From positions 1,383,001 to 1,447,000 of the forward strand of contig JACATO010000065.1 in NCBI GenBank assembly GCA_018389105.1: a stretch of 64,000 nucleotides of DNA, written 5' to 3'. Origin of the DNA: Nautilus pompilius (Eukaryota; Mollusca; Cephalopoda; Nautilida; Nautilidae). Position numbers and translations under genes: made by a program. Under the pieces are notes generated by a model. The model was given only the letters and a program-made list of their open reading frames with translations. It was not told where the DNA came from and ran no database searches. Below are positions 48,176-60,100 of the stretch, one piece after another; positions within the stretch are counted from its first letter, which is position 1; each line of letters opens with the position of its first letter.

Positions 48176-51100
48176 GTAAGTTTTCTAAAATGGATTCAAA
48201 ATTAGTAGTTTAGTTACAGAAAGAGTGGTTATAAAAGTTTAAAAATTATTAAATGTTCTGAACATAATACAATTGGTGACGTAACTTCAACTATTCTCTG
48301 TATTAGAATTCTAGTGCCTTGGCTCCTACATAAATTGTAATTTTTATTTTCAGCAAAAGCAGATAATATAATTTAATGTTTTAATTTTCTCCATAACTTA
48401 AAAATAATTTTATATTTATAAAATATTTAATGAAATTTATATAATAAATGAAAGAAAATTTTCCATTAAAAAAAGGGAGGTAACTCTGAGATGTAAAATT
48501 TACTCGAATATTAAATGTTAATGGTAAATAAACAGACACTCATGTATGCCTTAGAACAGAATGTTTTCCAAACCTAATAAATTCAAGGTATTAAAAATAT
48601 GTACATTTTAAAATTAAATTAGTTTGAAACAGTTATTACATTTTTTCCTAAGATGCAGATATAATTTCTTTTATGCTATGTCTTACTATTTTTTTTCTGG
48701 GAAAAGAATGTCACATATTTAAGGATAAATGTTTCTTTCCATCATTTTTTTAAAAGATCTCGAAAGAAACAAGAAGCACATTATAATGAAATTCTTTATA
48801 TATTTAGTAAATATATAGAAGAAGAAGTTTAAAACGTGCATTTCCTAATATCTTAATAAAAAGAATTAACTAGTCACCAAATACTTTTACTTCACTCCCA
48901 CATGCAGGAAATTAGATGAAGTACAGGAAGCCAGTTGGAAATGTTTTACAAGCTTATAAAACAGAAAACTCAGTGAAAAACACAAAAAAAAAATTACTGA
49001 GAACCATTTAGGTTTTTTTACTAGTGGTCAATCATTTATCAGGACTTCATCAATTTCACAATTTTGATTTATGCGACTTGTTATAAGTTTATACCTAGAA
49101 TCAAAAAAATAATAATAAAAAAAAAAAATTTCAAGATTTGCAAAAAAATAATAAACAACAACAAAAGAACCTTAAACCTACACTAGACCAAAAAATGTGA
49201 GCAATTTAACATTTACATTTTAACTAGGTTTGTTACAGATAGGATATTACCAAACTATTTTTCCCATAAAGATATTTTCTCTTTCTATGGTACATATACA
49301 TTGCAAACTGAATTAATATAATGTATTTAGCTGCTGCTTGGCTGCTATCAGTGTAACAATGATGCTTAAGTTATTACTTAGTTTTCTTATGACTACTAAA
49401 TCAGTCAAATCCTAAACACTTTAATTTGTATAAAGAATGAGCAAAAAATAAAGCTGTTATCACATTTAAAGTGAATAAGTGGTTTTCTAACTTTTTTCTT
49501 TTTAAATACAGAATTACACAGTGTAAAATAATAGATAATAAAATATCATCAAATAATTTTAAAAAATCATTAAGTATTAAACTATACACTAGCAATCAGA
49601 ATATTAATTAACAGGGCACACTTAATATATCACCATAAACATGTCTTTAAGTAGAGTTTGCATGTAGAATGTGAATTTTCTATCAGCAAAGTTATATCCA
49701 GAATAAACAGTGGTTTCCTTTATTATTGTCTCAAACAAAAGCATTATTTATTTTAATAATTCAGCAAAAATTTGAGTTGCACTGTACTGTAATTTCATTT
49801 ACTCAGATATTTTATCACATAGCCATTATACTTAATTACTGGATATAATTAGAAAATGAAATAATAACCAAACAATTTTATCTTTTGATGATTTGATGTC
49901 CTCTATATTTTATAGTTCTCAAAGACTGAAGAGATATGATAGGCAAAATTATTTAATTTCTAAATTTTAAAAGATGTATTAGTTGATTAATTAATTTTTA
50001 AAGTTTTGTTGTCATATTTATTAAATTATTAAACTTTCATTTTTATTGGGATTATTTACTTTTACTGCTAAACAACCAATAATGTATTTTCAATATCTTT
50101 ATATTTATTCTTAAAGAATACACACACACACACACATAGTTGTTATAAGGTAAACTGTACAGCACCATTAATTTCTAATTAAATGTATAGATGAACTATA
50201 GCCAAAGTGTGTGATACTAATCATAGCCTAATCTATTTATTTAATTACAAATTACTGGTGATGTAATAACTAGCCACCCTGGTCTCCTCTGTATACCATA
50301 TATATAAAAGGGTAATTTCTAGACTACCAAACACCTTAAGAAGACTATAAATAAACCAATCACACACACACACAATAAGCAATTTCAAAATTTTAAAACT
50401 AACAAAATTTTTTTTTTTAAAAAATTTTTATTAAAACATATTTTGTTAGTAGTCAAAATATCAACTTTTAAATTATTTTATGGTTATAGGTAGTGTAATG
50501 CATCTGGCAACATGGCCCTGGTATGGATTCTTTCTTTTCTTTTGTTGAAAATCTGGATGATGTTGGACCATTCACCATTTCTGGTTTCTAACAGGTCTGC
50601 TAAACTAGCATTGGTGTCAGATCGCCTGATGTCACTAAGCTCATCACAATGAAATAGGATATGTTCAAGATCCTCTTCCTCACTTCCACAAAGTTGGCAA
50701 GTTGGGTCCTCAGCTAGTTTAAACCTAGCTAGGTAGCTTTGACAAGGAAAGTGGTGCAGTAGTATCCTTGAAAAAGTGATTTGATCTTTTCTGCTGAGGG
50801 ACTTGTATCTGATGGTATTAGGCTTCTTTTGTACATTGAAGTATTTCCGACCTTTGGAGTCACTTGCCCATCTATTAGTCCAAATGTTGTTTTTGGAATT
50901 TCTGATGTCACATCATAGGGATGCCACTGTTCCAGTGGTTTTATTGACTGGTCTACTTTCTGCAGCAAGTTTTGCAAGTGCATCTGTGCTTTCGTTACAT
51001 TGTATGCCTACATGGCTGGGAATCGATTAGAGAGCAATTTGGGAAAAACAGGTGTTAATAGCGTCATGAATAGCTTGAGTTTGGTGGGAATACTCAGAAG

Positions 51101-54100
51101 GTTTGTATGACTGCAAAGATTGTAGAGAGGACTTGGAATTGGATAGAATGACAAATGATTGTGAGGTGTCATCTTTGGATACAGTTGAAGTTTCCTGGAC
51201 TGCTCTCTCTATAGCCCACAATTCTGCACATAGTACTGAACATTTTGGCAGAGGGAGAATGGTGTCAAATTTCTCTGATGGAATATGGATGCCTGCACCA
51301 GCCATACCAGCTGTTGGATCCAGTGACCCATCTGTGTAGATTGGAATGCTGAAGAAGTATTGATCTTGGATCATCACTAATGAAAGCTGCTGGAGCTTGG
51401 TGGGAATATCTGACTTGCTTGCATTGCTTGGCAGTGATGTCTTTATCTTAGGTGGTGACCATTTCCATGGAGGAACTTTGTTCTGGATTGTGAGTGAGTG
51501 GAAATGAACAGTGCTTGTCTTGGAGACAGATACTTCTTGACTTTAAGATCTTTGAAGATCTTGCATAGAATAAGTGAGGGGAACGGTTTTTCATAAGGTG
51601 CTTTGAGGAGTCTCTGGGCATGAAATGACAGATGAGTTGCCTGTTTAGAATCACTGATTCTATATATAGGTCCAGAGGAAGGTTAGTTTCGATTTCTAAT
51701 GCCGCTACTGAGGTTGTTCAAGAGCTCCTGTGATCAAACGAAGAGCTGAGTTTTGAATAGCTGACAGTCTTTTTATTTGTGCTTTTCTGCATGATGAGCA
51801 TATCTCCATAGCATGGGACATCTTGCTTCTCACATAGATGAGGTAAAATGATCTTAAAGTAGTGAAGTCTACACACCACTGTTGTGAAGCAATGGTTTTC
51901 ATGAGATAGAGTCGTCTGGTGCAATCTTCAACAAGTTGATCCATATGCACTGACCAGGTGAGACTTGGGTCTAAAGACCTAGAATCATTGGGTTCTTGTT
52001 GTATTTAATCCTTTCACCATCCAGCTGTATGCCAAGATTATCTAATGGCAGAGAGTTCTTTCTCTTTTTTGTAATTATTTTAAGTTATTTTGTTGCAGAG
52101 TTTAACTTGTTTGCAAGTGGAAATGAAAGTGCATAAAATGAATAAAATGTAGTCAAGCAACAATAAGTTTTCAAAAATTTCAGAACAGAAGAGAAATACC
52201 TGAATAATCAAATATATGAAGAAACTATACTACTTACATTTGGCATTTTAATTGTCCTTCATGACAAGCTACCATTTTCCATTTTCTGATATTTAATTCT
52301 TTATTGCTATTTATTACAATATTCACACCTATCCTTTTAAATACAAAATCTATGAAATAAACATATAGAAAAAAAATTTCAAAAGTTTGTGTTAAAACAA
52401 GAGAGATGACCCAACCTTCAAAATTAAGACTTGGAAACTTTACCTGAATAATCCTATGTCGATGGCAGTTTGTACCCATGGATAAATGTGCAAGCGTCTT
52501 GAGTGCCACTTCTTGCAACTAAAATTGAATAGAAAAAGCAAATAATTTAGTCTTAAAAGGAAATATTACTTACATCAGATTAATTTACCATTTTTGCTAT
52601 TTCTGTTTATGTTTTTTTATTAGGAAAGAGACGGAGACTCCTAGGTGCTATAAAGCAAAGAGATAAACACCCAAACAAAATATTTCAGTAGACCCCCCTT
52701 TTTAATACCATCATTCAGTAAATAGCATCATATACCAATCCATTTAAGGAACAAACATAAAAAAATACAAACATCAAAAACACAATTATGTAGCAAAATT
52801 AAGCCGATGTGTTTAGACACTGTCAGAATTTTAAACATAATCTAATCAAAATTTTACATTGTATTTCCCAGTCTAGTTTTCCAACTACCTGAAAATATAT
52901 GACATACATGCTGCATCTTCCCAGTTAAACAGGAAGATAAGAACAGGAAGGAAATTAATAAAGTGATTTCACAAAATTTCAAGTTAGTTATCAGCATGTT
53001 TCAGCTTGCCCCACCCCAACTACCCAACAAAGACAATTAAAAATAAAGCTGGGCTATTTTGAAATTAGACACGTTAATATAAAAGCCAACAAAAAATGGA
53101 CAGCACACAATTTAAACTGTTTAAGGATAGAGATGCACAACTTTTCTTATTTGTTATCATTAAAAATAAATTAATGGTTTTAAAGAAATAATTTTGCTGG
53201 AGCCTGTTGATGTTCACAGTACTGTCAAGCATTAAGTGAGATGTGCTTAGCTAAACTGCTTGACTTAGCTTTGAAATTGAAAAGTACTAAACAATTTGCT
53301 ACTTTTATCACACTTTATAATTATCAAGAAAATGCACGTATAATATTACATAATGAATGAAAGCCAAGTTTTTAATGTTTTTCTGGTATATATTTTTTTA
53401 AATTCTGAATTTTCCAACAAAGATAAAAAAAAATTGATTTTTTCACATTAAAAAAATTTATTGTGAAAGTGAATGCTGAACTGTGAATAGAAAATAATTT
53501 TTGCTTCCAAAATTCTGTAGTAAAACAGAAAATCCAGGTTTTTCAAAGACTGGTAAATAAATATAAAAAATCCACTTTTTATTCAGATAGCATCAGAGTC
53601 ATACAAATAATTCCTAATTATCAAGCTTCACTGTTCTTTGTAGACTTTATATTGTTATTCTTTTAAAAAGTCTAGTAATGCTGACATATCTAAAAACATG
53701 AAATCAACTTTGTGAACTGAATGAATTAAATCAACACAGCTGCAGAAAAACCAATCAAAGTTTTACTTGTTCATCAAATGCAGCAGTCAGGTTAAGAATT
53801 TGTGCCAAAGAATTCTGATGGTTTTCGATTACAGCAGAGTGAGCTTCAGGTTGTTCTACAATCAAACTCAAGGCGCTGACAGCCAGCAAGCCGACTTCAT
53901 CATTCATGTTACATAACTTGAGCACAGGTGTCAGGGCTCCATCCTCTAACACTACAATAAAAACGGTAATGGACAGTTACTAATAGAAGCCTGTTTAGAT
54001 ACTGCCTGAATAAATAAAATCCCTTTAACTTTTGTCTAAATAAAATAAAATCTTATCAAAGTTTTTATGATGCCCCTTGTCTTTTTTCATAGTGCCAAAC

Positions 54101-57100
54101 ATACAATGCCAACAATATTTCAATTGCAATACAGCTGTAGTTTCCTACTTGGGCAACAGATTCCTCCCCATAGAGCATTAAAAAATTTTCTGGAGGATGC
54201 TGGATTTTAGTGGATGGGAAGGAGCCCCTTTAGGTAGGTTGGGGGGGGTGCACTGGGAAAAGACTTGCTATTCTCTCATTATCTTTATATCTTTAACACA
54301 CACACAGATGCCAACACATAGACATGCCTGCTGGTTCTACCAATAGTTAAATGGTCATCACCTAGAATGGTTCTTAGGATGTCAATTTAGATTTCCTGTC
54401 CAGTGAAAAATGCCTCTCTGCCAATACATTTTTTACTGTATTCAAAATCCAGCTGTAGAATCCCTGGAGCCTCTTTTGGATGATAATATGTATGATCACA
54501 ACACTAATATTCAATGTCTCAAATCTAGTGCTAATCTGTGTGTATTCCTAACAGTTGTATTTATTAGTGGTTGATTACTATGGCTGAGAAGTGGCAACAA
54601 TATTCAGTGGATTATTTAAAATTTGGATTCATTCCGTCTCCCACAAATGAACAGTCACCAAAATGCTTACTCTGTGAACATGATTTTTCTAATGAAGCAA
54701 TGAAGCTGTCAAGATCAAGTAAACATTTAAAGAAGAAACCCGCTGATAAATTCAACATGTCATGGAATGTTTAAAATAACCACCAATAGATTAATAAAGG
54801 AATTCTTGTTTTGTACAAAATTCTCTACTGATTGCAAAAATGTGGAAAGGTGCACGATGTTGGAGAGACATTAATATTACCAGCTGTGAAAGGAGTTATT
54901 AGCACAATGGTGGGACGTAATGCAAGTGACATTACCCCATTAATTTCATTAAGCAACAATTCCATATCAAGAATTGATGAAAAAGCAAGTAACATTAAAA
55001 TAAACTGTGCAACAAATTACAGACAACAGAATTTGCATTACACCTGCATGAATTGATGTTGGGTGATAGCAGAGCCTTAATACTAGCATGTGTGCTTTGT
55101 TAAGGACCAGACTGCCATAGAACGAGTTATTGTTTTCCAAATCACTAACAACAGACACCAAAGGTTTGTCAATATTTCAGGTTGTTGAGAAAACATTCCT
55201 CTTACAAATGTGATTGCATGTGGAAATGAAGGTGCAACAGCAATAATTGGTTATCATTGTGGCTTTATATCACATTTCAAAAATGTAGTACCCAGTGTCT
55301 TTGCCATTCAGTGTGTTGTTCTCCATTGCCAACTTTAACTTTTGGTTAAACACCATTTTAGTGAATGACTGCACAAATCATTACAGTCAGTCATCAATGC
55401 TATAAATAAGATCAAATCTCACCCACTGAATAACTGACCGACTGTTTCATAAACTATGCCATCAGAATAAAGAGAAATTTGAGTTTCTCTTGCACATACA
55501 AGTTAGATGGCTCTTGAAATGTAAATGTCTAAGGTGATTCTACAGACTGTGATTCTGTTATAGAATTTCTTTGTTCAAATAATGAGAAATTATGTACCAA
55601 AGTCGAGATGTTGTGACATGATGTGGCATTTCTATTGAATATGTTCGAGAAGGTGAATGAGATCAACATCAAGTTGTGAGAGTAAAATGGACCTTACCAA
55701 AGCTAAAAAGTCATCCTGATGTTTGTTAGCAAATTAACTTTGTTTAAGAATAACCCTGCCATCAAGAACTTTACCAATTCCCAGCTACTGAGCAAATATA
55801 AACTTTTGGATTTTAGAAACTGATTGTTCTTATCTTCATGCACTTAGGGAAGAAATTATGACAATATTCAAGGATCTGAATAAACTTCTACTATGTGACT
55901 GGGTAATTAATCCATTTTTTTGCAGGAAAGATTAACCAACTTACAAAATGACTTCAACGCCAGAGTACAGTTCCAAAAAACAGGCTATGAGACATTTTGG
56001 ATCTACAGACAAACTTCATACCTTCAGCTTTGGCAGGAGGTAAAGTTGTTAATTATAGATTTTCACTCATCATATTCGATGGAAAATGGCATCAGTGCTG
56101 TAGAGCAGCCATCAGCCTTTAACTAAAAAAAAGCTTCAAATAAGTGAGAGAAGCAATTTAAGACTGCATCTGTCAAGCATAAAGCCTGACATCAATAAAC
56201 TAGCTGAGTCACACCAAGGTTGGGGGGGGGGCATTGAAATTAAAAGATTTAAAAATTGTAAGCATAACCCTTTGACACATTTTATTCTCATTATCATTTG
56301 AAAAATAAAGTAGATGAACAAAAATTATTCATCTTTTTCAAGATGACTGGTGTAAACAAACTTTTTTTCTGAAAAATTTAATAGATTCAAAATAATATCT
56401 ATAATTAACATTCTAACCTCAAAATATTGTCAGATATTCCTTGGATTGCATACCATTTAAAACCTATTTAGTATTGACTCATATTTAAAAAAATATATTT
56501 GGAAAAGAAGTTCCGTGTGTGCGTGTGTGTGACAAATTGCTGTAAACTGCTCATTGGTCTTATTTTAACACACACTGTATGTGCGGATTAAATCTTTAAT
56601 ACTTTATTTATCATATAGTCAGTCAACAAATAATTAAGAAATAGGAAAGTATAAAAAAAAAAACAAATCATATAAGAACAGTCTAAAAAATCAATTACTA
56701 TGTTTAATACAGTTGCATTTGACTTATCTAAATTGTTATTTCAGTACATAGCAGATGGTAACAAAAAAAATGTACTGATGAAAAATTGTAAATTATAAAA
56801 GATCATAAAGATTTTACTGGTAATCAAGCAAGTCAAATGGGATGTTGCAATAGTTTGTAGTCATGGAGAGATATCTGAAACAAACTACAAAGATTATTAT
56901 CAGTTATGGTATGAAAAGCCCAGTGTCTATTATTAGTCACTTTATGACATCATTAATCATCAGGTGATTACATGTCATTTGTGCTGTCTTGAATCACCTA
57001 CTTTAAAAAAACCAAATGTTTAACACTTTTATTTGATTTTGAGATATTACAGCACATTCAAATTCACAAATTCAACTCCCAATTTCATATTTGATAGCAC

Positions 57101-60100
57101 AAGGCAATATTCAGCTCAGTTTCATGTTGTCTGACATCCGGGGTTCACAACTACACCAACATGGTCAATATGCTCAGCTGTTCTCTGATTGGATTGTATA
57201 GTATATATCTCTGGAAAACCATCATAGTGAATACTGTACAGCAACAAAGAGAGAGTAGAGAAATATAAAAACAATGATCATCAGTTGCGATTTGTTTTGT
57301 CTTTAATCTGAGCTATCCAGTACTAAGTCCATAAACACATGGTGTGTTGGGTTAGTACATATTTTTCCAACTTATCCTCAATGTTGGTCCACTTAGCTTT
57401 GCAGCTGTGATTTGCCTTTGAATTTTCTTATTTCCTGAGTGTGGCCATATTACCACCATTTTATTTAGCAAGCTTAACAACTTCAAGCTTAAAAGCTACT
57501 GTATACAACTTGTGTAACTCTACAAGAGGCATTTTTGAGGTAGAGGATTTATTGGAAGTATTTATAAATAGAATTGAAAAGGACAGATAAGAGATAATTG
57601 GTGAGTGCATGCTTGTTATTGATTGGATAATTTTACATGCTTCATTAAGCATATGAACAGTGAATTTCTCACCCACTCATTTGAAAATGTTCCTGGCAAT
57701 AATTTTTGTAGTCCATCAATAAAAGCCCAGACTTCTGAGGGAAAAGTGTCAACTCATACACTGAAAATCTGGCAATGCAATGACTTAATGAACATTTTCC
57801 AAAATGAATAATTTCCCACAGGTCTCTTTCCATGGCCTCCAAGATCACCAAATCTCTCCTTAGATTTTTTTTTTCTATGGGAGTATCTTAAAGAAAAAGT
57901 TTTTGAAAAGAAACCAAAAAAAATTGGTGATCTGAAGAATTTTGTGATTAGAGCTATTGCCAATATTGGGGTTGAGACATTACAGGCTACAATCAACAAC
58001 TATGTTCTACATATTTGCATGTGCTCAGAATGACAAATATTTTGAAAATCTGTATTTATGCCAAAATAAACTTTTGAACTTTCCATAGTATTTAATTTTT
58101 GGTTTTACACTAATATTATGTCCAATTAAATTTTTATTTGGCATTGAAATCAGGTACATTTTTTTTGGCTCATCCTATATAAATAAAGTAAACAAAATGA
58201 ATTGAAGGTAGTCATTAGGGGGTACGGTTCCCTTCTGATGGGAATACATGACTCACAGTGGTTTTGCATGCTGCTTATGACTCTATTAACCAGTAAAGTC
58301 CATTATTTTATCAGAAAAGTTTGTAGTTCATAGAGTGATCTTGGAAATGTTTTGAAAAATGCAGCATGTCTTGCTAGAGTATCCAAAACATTCTCAATAT
58401 GATTTAGTTCAGGAGAACAAGATGGCCATATCATAGAGGTACTGCTGAGGTCATGAAAATAACAGTTAATTACAATGCCCTACATGGACAAGCGTTATCA
58501 TCTATTAAAATGAGGCTATCTCCAATTGCATCTGTGCGAGGTCTGACATAGAGACCCAGAATCTCATCCTTGTTCCTCATTTAAATCAGGGTACCTCTCT
58601 GAAACATGTGTGTGTACACCCACCCAATGGAATTCCTGCCTAGACCATTACACACCACTGCCATCACTGCAGTGATCCTCACCATGATGGTTGTGGACTG
58701 GTTTTACATTTCACATTCTCTCCAGGTAAGTGCCGTGAGTCACTTTGAAGGCTAAATTTTGACTCATCAGTAAAGAGAACACAACTCCAGTCATGTAGAT
58801 TCAAGAATAAGTTTACAGCACTAATTCAACCACCCTGTTTACAGTGGCGAGTCAAGATATGCACAAAAGGTGCAGCCTCCTATGTATGGTTGGGGCTGAT
58901 ACTACCCATCCCTGTGGCCACAGAAAGATCAGAAGCAAGTTTGGCCAGTGTAGAAGTTCTGCTTTGCTGACCCAAAAGTGACACAACAATCATCTGTTGG
59001 GGTTGTGATCAGTGGTCAAATATTGAACCAGTTTTCAAACAAACAAAATGTCCATGTACTTGAAGTTGTCCAAATAACTGAGAAACCACACTTCTGCTCA
59101 AGTTTAGCCATTCTGCCACTGGTGACTATATGGTCTCTATCCTACCAAAGCTAATATACATGTTTCTACTGGAATCCATTTGTAATAGTTGTTTTACAAG
59201 GAGTTTGTGTTTAAAATTTGGTAAATGGAAATGAAACTTTAGCCATTTGGAAATATCTTGGTCTTTTTTAAATTTGTTGCTTAACTTTTGGAAACAAGTG
59301 TATTTTCTTTACCTTTTAAACGTAGTTCTTTAGATTTACAAAAAATTATCAGTGTGCTGACTCCTTCTTGCAATGTCACGTGTGATGCTTCACTTCTCTC
59401 CAGAATACTGAAACAAAAAACAAATATCTGCTATAATAAGTTGTCTGACAAAATTTATAAGAACAATAAATAAAAGGATCTGCAACCTCTGTATCCAAGA
59501 ATGTGTACACCTCTACCTGTGTTAATTTTTGCTACTATTATTAAGTAAGTTTTATACCATATATGTGTAGCCTTTTAATGTTTTCTTTATCCATAAGTAA
59601 GATAAACAAAGTGAATAAAGTATGCTTTTAAGCATTTTTCAGTGGCAGAAAAACAACACACAGTACTTACTGACATACTGCCTTAATTGCTCCTGATTCT
59701 ATCAACAGAGTATGAAGTGGCTGATGGGTGCTGAGATTATGAAGACCTTTAACCACAGATTCCTACAATACAGATTAAAATCTTACAAATTTATTCTTAA
59801 TATAGTTTTTCATTATGCATACAAATTTATATCACAAATGAAGATCTTTTATTATGTGTATACACAAGTTTTCATGCTGGTTTTACTATGCTGCCCTCCA
59901 TAATAATTAGGCATTGGAAAACAACAAATAAAGACAAGTAAATAAAGTGAATTTTTTTCGATAGTGCTTGGTCGAGCCATGTTTTGAAGCATAAAAGTCC
60001 TCCACCCTATTTGGTCTTGAACCCATAAGGCTTTTCATCAGGGTCTGGTCCAGGCTCCTCCATATCTCTGTGATATTTTCTTTTAATTCCATCATATTGA

